A stretch of 26,072 bases of DNA, from NCBI GenBank assembly GCA_024243835.1, contig JALPMN010000601.1:2641-28712 (forward strand). The letters are read 5' to 3'. Each line of letters begins with the position of its first letter. The first letter of the stretch is position 1. A program made the translations under genes and the position numbers. Below are positions 1-8,833 of this stretch, piece after piece. Below the pieces are notes generated by a model. The model did not search any database, was not told the DNA's origin, and saw only the letters and a list, made by a program, of their open reading frames with translations. Source of the stretch: Enteropsectra breve (taxonomy: Eukaryota; Microsporidia).

Positions 1-408
1 AATTACTTTCGTTGAGTCTGTTTTATCGATGGTTTATTATAGTAAGAGTCTCGACATATTTTTTAGAAAATGCAGTTTTATCTTTGATTGAACATTTTAG
101 AGTAATGCTTTACTGCGTTTAAAGTAATTGATAGCCAAGTTTCATGATGCCTTTACTCTCGTTTTTAATATAATGCTTTATTTTTTTACGACTAAAATCA
201 ATGATCTTCATCTTTCCTCCGAATAAAATGTTTGGCATCTGATTACTAGGAAAACAGTAGAAATCACATTGCTGCAAGAATCAAGTTGAGTAAAAGGGGC
301 AATGTTTAAAACCCCAGCCCCCTTTCTGGTACATATTGGATTCCCCCTTTATTTATTTGCAAAATCATTTGTAAGTTGCAATATTAATTTTTTCCGAAAG
401 TTGCCATA
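1..408. other. AT-rich intergenic leader of the first gene
   Basis: No gene is visible on either strand. From about 236 onward the sequence resembles the block at 2395-2580 that precedes the second paralogue, so this half is part of a duplicated unit and probably holds the promoter. Bases 1-235 show only AT-rich sequence. Confidence 0.5.
236..408 (+). repeat. Duplicated upstream block, copy 1
   Basis: This stretch matches 2395-2580 in order. Both start near GCATCTGATT, both have a C-rich patch followed by a nearly identical TATTTATTTGCAAAATCATTT, and both end with TTTTCC plus an A-rich stretch just before the ATG. The match shows that the gene duplication carried its promoter and leader, and it marks the homologous start codons at 409 and 2581. 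Confidence 0.7.
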
Positions 409-1668
409 ATGCTCAGATTAGCAGGTATTGGACTTGCAACAGCTCTCGCATACTTGGATCTTGCATGGGAATATTATTATCAAAAATATCGATTTAACGT
501 TGATGATGAAATAGCACTACTTCCAAAGAATATAAACCAGGCTTTTATTGGTGACGCATTGGAAGACTACAATAAGCATTGGGTAAGCCATCTATCGCAT
601 CATATGCTGCTGCCTTTACAAAATCTGATAGTCGTAATTGTTATGACATATTTTCCAAAATATCTGGCATTTATTTGCAACAAGTGTGGAAAGGTGTGCA
701 CTGTGTTGTTCCCCGCTTACAGGGGAATAAATTCTCATGAAATACTGCTGCTCCACTTACAGCAGTTCATGATTATTTCCACAGAATGCCTTAATACATT
801 TAATAAGATATACTATATTACAGTTCTAAAATATTCGAAGCCCTTACACAAATATATTACGGTAGCAACTTTGTGGAGAATATTAGTATTAGTATTAGTT
901 GCACCGGTGATGGTCAGGTATAAAATACTAATAGAGAAGAAATTTCATACCAAAGCCCCACTGGTTTTCGCAGCACTTAATACCTTTATAGCACTCGCAG
1001 CCCCATTTGTTCTTTTTGGTATTCATTTTCTTACTGGAGATGTGTTCCCTGCAATAAAACTAAAACCTGATTTTGAATGGTCTCAGATGATAAGAGAGGC
1101 CAGTCCTTACGAAGTTTATGTATTTAGGGGGCTGAAAGCACCCACATTGCACTACAGCATTCTCAAAACTCCGTTTGATCCGTTTCTAATAGTCTCTGAT
1201 CGATCAATTAGGTTGCAAACTCGGTTTAAAAGCATCCGTGAACTGGCACTTATCGAATACAAAAATACATACTACGCTCTGGATGCCTTGATGGTCTTGG
1301 GAAACAACTTTATTTTTGCCATTTTGTTCATGATTTTCGATAGATTTTGTGTAGAATCATTCTGCAGCAAATTCATTCAGCATACAACGGCACATCTTAT
1401 ACTTGAAGAGTTTGCGCATATCGGATTGTTTAAATATTCATCCTTTGGCTATACCTTCTACAACAGGGCTGTTACACAGAAAATAAACCAAATCATTGCC
1501 TCTGAAGGTAACTGCCTAGAAATCTGCCAATCGCTGGTGAATATACATCTCGATTTCTACAATAGACAGGACTTAGCATATTCCAGATTGTATGAGTTTA
1601 TAAATGGCAAGGAAGGGATATTCAGGCGGATAACCGCTATTCTCGAAATGAATAAGAAGACCGGTTAG
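409..1668 (+). CDS. Multi-spanning membrane protein, Ste24-like but lacking the zinc site (copy 1)
   Basis: The protein has 419 residues with hydrophobic segments near 66-84, 154-170, 187-208 and 298-312. By eye its order of blocks follows the CAAX protease Ste24 (M48A): a Tyr-rich first helix end (EYYYQKY, 21-27), an ILIEKKF motif (173-179) where Ste24 has a vIEEKfGF motif, PFDPFL (255-260) where it has LFDTLL, the helix NNFIFAILF, and a C-terminal LVNIHLD...RRITAILE (377-413) like the Ste24 tail. The zinc site is absent: LALIE (279-283) sits where HExxH is expected and FYNRAV (350-355) where FEFQAD is expected. If this is right, it is a membrane pseudoprotease of the ER or nuclear envelope that could bind but not cut its substrate. 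Length is close to Ste24 (about 450). The start is chosen because an in-frame TAA lies at 385 and no earlier ATG is in frame. Family assignment is inference; the alternative is a lineage-specific membrane family. Confidence 0.6.
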   Translation: MLRLAGIGLATALAYLDLAWEYYYQKYRFNVDDEIALLPKNINQAFIGDALEDYNKHWVSHLSHHMLLPLQNLIVVIVMTYFPKYLAFICNKCGKVCTVLFPAYRGINSHEILLLHLQQFMIISTECLNTFNKIYYITVLKYSKPLHKYITVATLWRILVLVLVAPVMVRYKILIEKKFHTKAPLVFAALNTFIALAAPFVLFGIHFLTGDVFPAIKLKPDFEWSQMIREASPYEVYVFRGLKAPTLHYSILKTPFDPFLIVSDRSIRLQTRFKSIRELALIEYKNTYYALDALMVLGNNFIFAILFMIFDRFCVESFCSKFIQHTTAHLILEEFAHIGLFKYSSFGYTFYNRAVTQKINQIIASEGNCLEICQSLVNIHLDFYNRQDLAYSRLYEFINGKEGIFRRITAILEMNKKTG

Positions 1669-2394
1669 AAATCATTTCTTTATTTATTTAAAGTTAAATT
1701 TTTTGAAGTACAAAAAACATTCTATACTCTTAATTTAATGCACTTTTGATTTAATGCATCGATGTAAAGCTATGGTCATCTCACATTTAGAATAAAACGG
1801 TAAAATTTAAAGCGAAGGCAAATTTATTTTTTAATTTCCATGATATTCTGAATGATGAAATGCTTGTAGCATAGTGGTGAAAGCCGCAAGCTTATATTTT
1901 CTGCCCACAAAATTGGTCAAATGGGCTAATGCTTGTTTTTCTGGAAAAGGGTGACTTTTCTTGTTATGTGCTGTTCTTTTAGCTGCACATGTCTGGTATC
2001 TTGTAAAACAGAAGAAGTTTTACTTGTGCTCAGTATATTTTCCCTTTTCAAGGCATTTTTGTCAAACCAAATGCAGCAAAGCTGTGGCATTGGATATTTT
2101 TGCTGAGTGCAATGAAAGATTATGACCGATTTATTGGATATAGGCCCATAAATATAACATATTTAGCAAATTTTGGTAAAAGTAAGTTAATTATGTCCTT
2201 GTATGAACAAAATTTGCATTATGCCAAGGTTCAGATACTAACACTCTATTAATGTTTCAGCAAGTTACACAGCATTCAAAAAGTGAAATCAAATTTACTA
2301 ATGCACTGGATTATCAATGCGCATTCGTGCTTTTAAATGTTCTTAGACCACTGATATATTATTTTGTCTTGATGATGTGATTGAATGACTATTA
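1669..2394. other. Intergenic region between the tandem paralogues
   Basis: No convincing gene was found. The part at about 1850-2110 is less AT-rich than its surroundings and carries a 46-codon ATG frame rich in Cys and Phe, but without start context or resemblance to a known family. It may be decayed coding sequence or chance. Confidence 0.35.
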
Positions 2395-2580
2395 GCATCT
2401 GATTGTTGGAAGAAGTAGTGGAAATTAAATTACTAAGAGCAATGTTAATAATTGGCTTGATGGAAAACATTATATTTAATGCGCCAAGCCCCCCTTCTGA
2501 TACATATTGGTTTTCCCCTCTATTTATTTGCAAAATCATTTTTAAATAGCAATATTAAAATTTTTCCAAAATTTACCACT
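2395..2580 (+). repeat. Duplicated upstream block, copy 2
   Basis: Homologous to 236-408 through to the start codon. Because copy 1 is non-coding and contains an in-frame stop at 385, the in-frame ATG at 2479 here is most likely a chance extension and not the true start of the second gene. Confidence 0.7.
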
Positions 2581-3816
2581 ATGCTTCGATTAGCTGGAAT
2601 TGGAGTCTCAACAGCTCTTGCATGCTTAGATTATGTGTGGGAATACTATTACCAGAGGTATAAGTTTAATGCTGTCAATGAAATGGCACTGATCCCGAAA
2701 GATATGACAACTGACCATACGCACGAAGCTTTAGATAAATGTAGCAAGGAATTAATGATAGATATCAAGCACCATTTGGTATTTATTTTATCACAATCAA
2801 TAGTTATCTCTGTCATGGCATTGGTTCCGCGATATTTAACCTCTATTTGCAACACGCTGGGAAAACTTTCCGCCACGATATTCCCTTCATATAGGGGAAT
2901 AGGTTCTCATGAAATACTGTTACTTCATTTACAACAGTATATGATTATCAAGGCAGAATACAAACATATCTATGACAAATTATATGATCTAATAATTGAA
3001 AAGAATGTTGGGTTCATGAAAAATGAAATTATAAAACATATTGTCTGGAACTTACTAATTCTTGTAATAATAGCGCCACTAGTAGTCAGGTTTAAAATAC
3101 TAATAGAAAAGAAATTCCATGCCAAGGCACCACTAGTTTTTGCAGCTCTCAGTACCATTATATCGCTCGCATCCCCCTTGGCCCTCTTTTATATTAATTT
3201 GCTTAGAGCTATTACGAAGCAAGCCCATGAGCAGGCCCATGGTGAGGTTAAGCCATTCAAACTTTATATAATCAATTCTTTAGCATCAGCTCAATCGTTT
3301 TACAATATTATCAAAACTCCTTTTGATCCGCTGCTTATTCTTTCTAAACAGTTATTTATGAACAATAAAGAATTTAAAAGCATCTACGAACTGGCACTGA
3401 TCGAATGCAATAATAGTCACTACGCCCTGAATGCCCTTATGGTCCTAGGAAACAATTTTATTTTTGCCATTTTGTTCATGATTTTTGACAAATATTGCGT
3501 CAAATCGTTCTGCAGCAAACACATTCAGCACACAACAGCACATCTTGTTCTTGAAGAATTTGCACATATCGGACTATTTAAATATGCATCTATTGGCTCT
3601 ACCTTCTACGGCCAGGCTGTTAGACAGAAAATAAATCAGGATATCGCTTCTAATGAAAAATGTGCCGAGTTCTGTCAATTGATGCTAAATAAGCATATCA
3701 CAGGTAGTAAACCATACGGCCTGTCACACTCCAGATTATATGAGTTCATTAATGGCAAAGCGGGAATTTTAAAGCGGATAAGCAGTATCCTCGCAATGAA
3801 TAAGAAGAATGAATAA
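2581..3816 (+). CDS. Multi-spanning membrane protein, Ste24-like but lacking the zinc site (copy 2)
   Basis: A clear paralogue of the gene at 409-1668: 411 residues, with long near-identical blocks such as the first 30 residues, RGI.SHEILLLHLQQ, FKILIEKKFHAKAPLVFAAL and ALMVLGNNFIFAILF. The central loop (about 205-240) has diverged most. The Ste24-like layout is the same, with LALIE (271-275) in place of HExxH and FYGQAV (342-347) in place of FEFQAD; here the Gln of the Ste24 motif remains while the zinc-binding Glu and the Asp are gone. Conservation of the reading frame and of the altered motif in both copies argues for a retained non-catalytic role and against decay. An in-frame ATG at 2479 would add 34 residues, but that part corresponds to non-coding leader in copy 1. 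The stop codon lies within an AATAAA at 3812-3817. Confidence 0.6.
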   Translation: MLRLAGIGVSTALACLDYVWEYYYQRYKFNAVNEMALIPKDMTTDHTHEALDKCSKELMIDIKHHLVFILSQSIVISVMALVPRYLTSICNTLGKLSATIFPSYRGIGSHEILLLHLQQYMIIKAEYKHIYDKLYDLIIEKNVGFMKNEIIKHIVWNLLILVIIAPLVVRFKILIEKKFHAKAPLVFAALSTIISLASPLALFYINLLRAITKQAHEQAHGEVKPFKLYIINSLASAQSFYNIIKTPFDPLLILSKQLFMNNKEFKSIYELALIECNNSHYALNALMVLGNNFIFAILFMIFDKYCVKSFCSKHIQHTTAHLVLEEFAHIGLFKYASIGSTFYGQAVRQKINQDIASNEKCAEFCQLMLNKHITGSKPYGLSHSRLYEFINGKAGILKRISSILAMNKKNE

Positions 3817-4233
3817 ATATTCTAATTATTAATAAAGCCTAGTATTTTAAACCTGATGTTGCGTTCTTGTGTATCAAAATACATACAATCGTTTATTACA
3901 TGTTCTAAAAACTTACAGATGAAGCAAATGCAACTCAAGTTTTGCTATTAATAGTCATTATTATTTTTAGAAATATTATTCATGGAAAATTAATCCAATT
4001 ACTAAACTCAATAGAGTATTTTTAAATATGCTTGTATACAACTTTATAGTTTGTAGCTTTAATACTCGTTTAAAGTTAAGGTATAAAAGTATTCCATTGT
4101 ATGCAAGATCAGCATGCTTTTTTAAAAGTTCCGCCTATTATTTATAGAGATTATAAAAACAGTTTTCTTTAGCACAATAAGGTTTCTGATACGATTTAAA
4201 TGTTTTATTTTATTAAAATCAATTAAACTTAGC
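3817..4233. other. Convergent 3' intergenic region
   Basis: AT-rich spacer between two converging genes. An AATAAA-like signal overlaps the upstream stop codon. No gene, RNA or strong repeat is visible. Confidence 0.5.
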
Positions 4234-5694
4234 TCATACCGATTCAAACAAAAATATAGTCCCATTTTCCATTTCTTTCTCATTACATTCCTTTATTAAA
4301 CTGTCACTGATACAGTAGCAGCTGCTGCCTTCCTTGATGCACCATGTGTAGTGCCCCATGCTTGTTGTTGCGCCAGCATGGCATATCGCCCCCTTGGGAA
4401 GATATTTTTTCCCGCCTACCGTAATCTCGCCCATTTTGATTGGATCACTAACTTTCTCTTCAGCGCCCTCATTAAATCTATATCTCTTTGAAATGACGAC
4501 CAGATACTTCCCACTGCCTGAAATTTTATTTTTCATCGTCTTCATTTTCTTGCACTCGCATTTTACCTCAGTCGATGTTTCTAGCTCTTCAATACTCTCT
4601 GCGATTGTTTCTTTAACTTCAACAAAAAGCAATTTGCTTTTAACGGTATTTTCACTTTTTTCATTGCAGTGCGAGCACTCAATGGTGTTCGTTGTTTTGT
4701 ATTCAAAGGACTCAGTGCATGCGGGAAGGAGACCAGCATCTTCGTAGAACTCGAGTCGCTCTACTAAAATAGAAAGAAATTCAGAAGCATCGCCTTGAAC
4801 ATTCGGGTAGAATCCGTCCATGTCCATAAAAACAGTCTCAATAAATTCAGGGATAGAAATGCAGGATATTGGCTTTGTGTTTGTTCTCAGCTCGTTCATA
4901 ATTCGCACGTACTGGCAGCAGATACAATAAACAGGGTTATTTTCACACAACTGAAAATGAACGGTTAGATCCTTTTCTGACAGAATAGTGCCGAGCATCT
5001 GCAGCACCGAAGAGATAAAGCATGTTTGTCCCTCGTTGCGGATGCCTGTAAAAAGAGAGGGGTCGCTTTCGAGCACAGGATCATTTTCTTTAGCCTCGAT
5101 ATTTTCCTGAAATTCCTTTGAGTTATCTGTTGCCACTTCACTAAGGCGCTTGTCGAAGGATACAAAATCTTTGCATTTGTAGCAAAAAACCTGTTCATTC
5201 GAACCTCCAAGAGAAGAGATGTAAGCAACCTGTGCGTGTTCCTCCCTTGTAGAATTGCAGTGATCCTCTGCGTGCCCATTGCCCTTCATTCCGTACTGCA
5301 GCCTTCCGCATCCAACATAGCCACAATCGAGGCAGATCCAAAGATTATCTGTCATTCCGCACTCTCCGCATTTGGGAATCGTGTCTTTCAGATCCTTGAG
5401 GTAAATTTGCTCTTTCTGGTGCGGACATGCCTTTTTTTGCTCTTTTGTAGCATTTTCTGCAGCTTTACAGAGCTCATTTCGTATCTCTTCCGGATTGTCA
5501 CAGCTTGTTACTTCTAAATTGTTGTTGTCATCTTTGAAAACGATGAACTGGCACTCACAGCCGAACTTGTCCTCATGGAACTCTCGGTGCTCGATGCATG
5601 TTGAAAGGCCACAGGTGCAGAAGCAGATGCCTGCCTTAATATCTGTAAAGCAGTAGCAGCACGTATTTTTGAAGTCGGAAAGGTTTAACGCCAT
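4234..5694 (-). CDS. Ubiquitin carboxyl-terminal hydrolase, USP5/Ubp14 type
   Basis: A cysteine protease that would disassemble free, unanchored polyubiquitin chains and recycle ubiquitin. The 486 residues contain an N-terminal Cys/His-rich finger (about 12-45), as in the USP5 variant finger; a ZnF-UBP domain (about 105-175; CGECG, CLDCG, VGCGR, GNGHAEDH) that in the family reads the free ubiquitin C-terminus; and a USP catalytic domain. The Cys box is GIRNEGQTCFISSVLQ with Cys225, followed by GDASEFL and CxxC pairs; the His box is MGHYTW with His448. Only about 220 residues separate Cys and His, so the two UBA domains that USP5 carries inside its catalytic domain are missing, making this a minimal version. 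The first ATG in frame (5694) is used, preceded by a GCGCCCCA patch; the frame stays open a few codons upstream without an ATG. Confidence 0.88.
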   Translation of the reverse strand: MALNLSDFKNTCCYCFTDIKAGICFCTCGLSTCIEHREFHEDKFGCECQFIVFKDDNNNLEVTSCDNPEEIRNELCKAAENATKEQKKACPHQKEQIYLKDLKDTIPKCGECGMTDNLWICLDCGYVGCGRLQYGMKGNGHAEDHCNSTREEHAQVAYISSLGGSNEQVFCYKCKDFVSFDKRLSEVATDNSKEFQENIEAKENDPVLESDPSLFTGIRNEGQTCFISSVLQMLGTILSEKDLTVHFQLCENNPVYCICCQYVRIMNELRTNTKPISCISIPEFIETVFMDMDGFYPNVQGDASEFLSILVERLEFYEDAGLLPACTESFEYKTTNTIECSHCNEKSENTVKSKLLFVEVKETIAESIEELETSTEVKCECKKMKTMKNKISGSGKYLVVISKRYRFNEGAEEKVSDPIKMGEITVGGKKYLPKGAICHAGATTSMGHYTWCIKEGSSCYCISDSLIKECNEKEMENGTIFLFESV

Positions 5695-6135
5695 TGGGGC
5701 GCTAAACAAAAGAATTATTTCAAAGAAACCATAGAACCACTATTTATATTACTGAAATACTTGATTCAATTAAGAAAAACACCATTAAAATATTCTTACG
5801 TTTAAAAGAGGTGTTTTAATTAATCGTTGACTATGTCCATTAAATATTGAAGCTCAAGTGACTTTAATACAATGAATTCAAGTGAAGCAATATTATTTAC
5901 AAAAAGTTAAAATGATAAGTCATTCTGTTTAATAATATTAACCTGTACATAACATTTGCTTGTGTCATGCTCTGTTTAATACGTTACAAGTACTATTGAA
6001 ATACAGTTCATAAGCATCAACTCTTTTATACTAAAACATTTACGAATCTTGTTAGCATATAGCTGTATAAGCAATTATATTTATTGAATTACCCCTATGT
6101 TTACTTTGTCTTGTGTTAACAAATCTGTTTGTTTT
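5695..6135. other. Intergenic region upstream of the deubiquitinase
   Basis: AT-rich spacer holding the deubiquitinase leader (minus strand) and the 3' flank of the next minus-strand gene. No gene or RNA is seen; short open frames around 6081-6291 are shadows of the neighbouring gene. Confidence 0.45.
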
Positions 6136-7461
6136 TCAGGCCGAGTTGCTAAGTTGGTTTGCTCTATCGACTCGCGTAACATAGCTGGGCAAGTTGTAAA
6201 AAATACAGTTGAACATTTCAAGATTAAAATTGTCGGTAGATCCATAGCTGTAGAATTTTTGTACATCATCTGCCATAAGACAACTTTTTAGCATCTCAAT
6301 GTCATCCTTGGCCATTACTTTATCAATATGCAGCGTATAAAAGAATTGTAGGGCGTTTTGCACCATGCTAGAAAGTGATACGGAAAGAAGAGTAACCACA
6401 GTGGCTTGAAGATATCCATGCCCCAAATTATTAGCATCTTTTTTGTATGTAATTAAGAAAAGAACAAATATCGTAAGAAGTGACACCACGGCTATGTTGA
6501 TAGCTAAGATGATATTGTGGTAATTGCTCTGGCACAAAAGCGCCTGTTGAAGAATGAGTCCACACCACTCGCTTACCCTATTTGCATCTCTTAATATGCT
6601 AAGCTCAGATCCAATAAATATTGCCTTTCTTTTCCACGTGTGTACCGTAAAGGCTTGCTCTGGGCTGCATAGTATGAAATACTCATAAGTAAAAATATTC
6701 TTCGAGCTAATTATAAAATTATACTTATCAACCATCATTTTCATACATTTTCGCATCGCGCTAATTGTTTCTCCATCTAAAGAGAATCTATCTATAACTC
6801 TTGGCACATCATTAATCTCTATATGGGACCTTACTGTGTAAGCTAGAACGATGTCGTCGGATAGTCCCAGGAATTGAAAATGCTGATGGCAGCAATAAAA
6901 TATGAGCAGAAGGAAAAATACCATGAATTTCATTGATGCAGAGTTTTTCACAGCCAGTTCTGTGTAAAATAGGCATATAATAGCATATACAACATAAATT
7001 AGTGTCACACGCATCTGAATGAGCTTTGTTATAAACTCCCATACAAGGATAAAACAAGCAATTGATACCGGTATAGAAACTAATGCCGCGACAAGATATT
7101 TGATAAGCCCTGGACTTTGGTACACTAAGAGAGACCAAAAGTCTTCTTCATATTTCGAAAAGGAACAAAGAAGAACGAAGGCAATAATAAGAGGCAAAGC
7201 CACCTTCATGGCTATTTTGGTATAATCTCTTATGCAATGCACGAGAAAAAATTTACCAACATCCAGAGCTCTGGACTTGTAGCTTTCAAGCTTAACGCAA
7301 AAGAGAATTATCTGCACGGACATGAGCCCCAGAACTATTCCCAATATGACCAAGACTATCAGGAAGAGTGTTCTGTTGATAGTTCTATTTCCCTTTGGCG
7401 TGTTGAATAAGCGGTATAATGAAGAGTTGCAGAGCTCTTTCCCCTTTGCTTCAGTTTCCAT
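6136..7461 (-). CDS. Multi-spanning membrane protein, divergent Ste24-like without the zinc site
   Basis: The protein has 441 residues with hydrophobic helices near 32-55, 85-100, 120-145, 153-170, 178-195, 316-338 and 350-372. It shares little obvious identity with the tandem pair at 0.4-3.8 kb but also follows Ste24 by eye. SYKSRALDVGKF (60-71) fits the loop after helix 1. RVIDRFSLDGETISAMRKCM (221-240) fits the PLFNKFTPLPEGELREKI region. KRKAIFIGSELSIL (277-290) fits KRIVLFDTLL. NALQFFYTLHID (369-380) fits NALSRRFEYQAD, and NLEMFNCIFYNLPSYVTRV (413-431) fits the conserved C-terminal YSAFHYSHPTLVERI. No HExxH is present anywhere and the third ligand is missing, so protease activity is not expected. 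The ATG at 7461 follows a strong TATAAAATTTTAATCC leader. Family assignment is inference; it could be an unrelated membrane protein. Confidence 0.55.
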   Translation of the reverse strand: METEAKGKELCNSSLYRLFNTPKGNRTINRTLFLIVLVILGIVLGLMSVQIILFCVKLESYKSRALDVGKFFLVHCIRDYTKIAMKVALPLIIAFVLLCSFSKYEEDFWSLLVYQSPGLIKYLVAALVSIPVSIACFILVWEFITKLIQMRVTLIYVVYAIICLFYTELAVKNSASMKFMVFFLLLIFYCCHQHFQFLGLSDDIVLAYTVRSHIEINDVPRVIDRFSLDGETISAMRKCMKMMVDKYNFIISSKNIFTYEYFILCSPEQAFTVHTWKRKAIFIGSELSILRDANRVSEWCGLILQQALLCQSNYHNIILAINIAVVSLLTIFVLFLITYKKDANNLGHGYLQATVVTLLSVSLSSMVQNALQFFYTLHIDKVMAKDDIEMLKSCLMADDVQKFYSYGSTDNFNLEMFNCIFYNLPSYVTRVDRANQLSNSA

Positions 7462-7495
7462 GGATTAAAATTTTATAAAATTGAAAAGGGGAATC
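7462..7495 (-). promoter_or_regulatory. AAAATTTT box and C-rich patch before a minus-strand ATG
   Basis: Read on the minus strand, the leader has CCCCTTTTCAATTTTATAAA followed by ATTTTAATCC and then the ATG. The same combination of an AAAATTTT-like box and CC next to the ATG occurs before several other genes here and is typical of microsporidian start regions. Confidence 0.5.
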
Positions 7496-7905
7496 AGCGA
7501 TTGCGGATTAACAATATTTTCAACTCTTTGCTGTTGCAAATATTATTTAAAATCTATTAAAGTTAGTTAATTCTGCACTGTGTATTAAAAACGATTAAAG
7601 TTTTAGTATGCAAAATACCATGCTTATTAGAATCTCTGCCTATATTTGATGTCTTCTTTTTTGATTTTACAATCTCATTATAAACATCTTAGAAATTTAG
7701 AGTGTTAAAGTGTTTTCAGAATTAATTCTCAACTGAACTGTTTCTATTGATTTACAGGCAGAATAAAAATGTTCTCTTTGATATTTACAGGATCTTCTAC
7801 CAGCTAAATAAAATATACAGTGATTCGATACTACAACTAAATATATATTCCTACTGTCAAAGGATATTTGCTCGTTTAAATATTTTCATCGTTTCCCTGA
7901 TAGCA
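7462..7905. other. Divergent intergenic region
   Basis: This spacer lies between the 5' ends of a minus-strand and a plus-strand gene, so it should contain both promoters. The frame of the downstream RNase H2 gene is open back to 7747 but has no ATG before 7906. The phrase ATTTACAGG occurs twice (near 7750 and 7784), but no convincing intron was found. Confidence 0.4.
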
Positions 7906-8694
7906 ATGGGTATAAGAAAGTTTACTGCCAAGAAGAAGCCGGCAGTAGAGAAGAAAGTACAGGCAGATATGAGCCATTTGGATGCACTAAATGAATTTTA
8001 CACACAGATCAACAAGACTAGCAAAAGGGTGGTGGCAGGAATTGACGAGGCAGGCCGTGGGCCAGTGATTGGGCCAATGGTCTACGGCCTTTATGTTATG
8101 GAGCATGATGCAGTAACAAAATACAAGGACTCGAAGATTTTAAGCAAAGAGGCACGGGAAGGGCACTTTTCAGGCATGGCCAGCTATGCGTATTATGCCA
8201 TTGATCCCCAATACATCACGGCCCATATGAATGGTGGGACAAAGAATTTGAACGAAATAGCACGGGGTGCTGTTATTACGCTGCTTAATGAGCTTAAGGA
8301 AAAGTGCAGCAACGTCGATACCGTTTATATCGATGGCCTGGGGAACAATGCCTCCTACAAGACCTATTTACAGCGCTTCTTTGACTTTAATTTTGTAATT
8401 GAAAACAAGGCGGATTCTCTCTACCAGCCGGTAAGCGGTGCCAGCATCGTTGCAAAAGTAACACGCGACCGCATTGTGGAGAGCTATGGCTATGACTGTG
8501 GAAGTGGCTATCCAGGCGATCCCAGAACAGTGGCCTGGCTGGGAAGGTACAAAAATAACCCGTCTGAGCTGCCCAAGGAAGTACGCAAAAGCTGGGCCAC
8601 AGTTAAGAACATGCTTGGCAATCCTGTTGTTAAGGCAACATTCAAAAGCAGTTACTTCAGCAAATATAAAACTAAACAGCACAAGGAGATATAA
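7906..8694 (+). CDS. Ribonuclease H2 catalytic subunit (RNase HII family)
   Basis: Cuts the RNA strand of RNA-DNA hybrids and removes single ribonucleotides misincorporated into nuclear DNA. The 262 residues (human subunit A has 299) carry all expected motifs: AGIDEAGRGPVIGP with Asp47 and Glu48, the YIDG motif with Asp143, and NKADSLYQPVSGASIVAKVTRD with Asp170, which make the usual four-acid metal site together with the DEAGRG Gly-Arg. SGYPGDPRT (200-208) holds the Tyr that in this family senses the ribonucleotide. The Lys-rich N-terminus (2-17) is short and variable. The ATG at 7906 is the first in frame. In most eukaryotes the enzyme works with subunits B and C; neither is visible here. 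Confidence 0.92.
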   Translation: MGIRKFTAKKKPAVEKKVQADMSHLDALNEFYTQINKTSKRVVAGIDEAGRGPVIGPMVYGLYVMEHDAVTKYKDSKILSKEAREGHFSGMASYAYYAIDPQYITAHMNGGTKNLNEIARGAVITLLNELKEKCSNVDTVYIDGLGNNASYKTYLQRFFDFNFVIENKADSLYQPVSGASIVAKVTRDRIVESYGYDCGSGYPGDPRTVAWLGRYKNNPSELPKEVRKSWATVKNMLGNPVVKATFKSSYFSKYKTKQHKEI

Positions 8695-8780
8695 ACAGAA
8701 GTACTTTCATTCAAAAGCATAAGCCTATGTTATACATAATTATTAAACTCTATGATCCCATTGTAGCAATATTATTTGTC

Positions 8781-8822
8781 ATAATTATTTTCATGCTACC
8801 TATAATTATTTTCATGCTACCT
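8781..8822 (+). repeat. Tandem repeat, 21 bp x 2
   Basis: Two identical 21-bp units beginning ATAATTATTTTCATGCTACC lie head to tail. A third partial copy (ATAATTATT) leads straight into the 18-bp repeat that begins the phosphofructokinase frame, so the two repeats look like one evolving minisatellite. Confidence 0.85.
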
Positions 8823-8833
8823 ATAATTATTGT

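Noticed and set aside
2010..2090. Frame reading TEEVLLVLSIFSLFKAFLSNQ, faintly like the helix around HExxH in Ste24
   Set aside because: Short, lacks His residues and any neighbouring conserved block; tempting only because Ste24-like genes flank it.
4358..4747. Open frame of 129 codons on the plus strand
   Set aside because: Lies entirely inside the deubiquitinase gene in antisense; the deubiquitinase frame carries the conserved motifs.
7747..7905. Upstream extension of the RNase H2 frame with possible TTTACAG splice acceptors
   Set aside because: No ATG and no donor site found; the family N-terminus is complete from the ATG at 7906.
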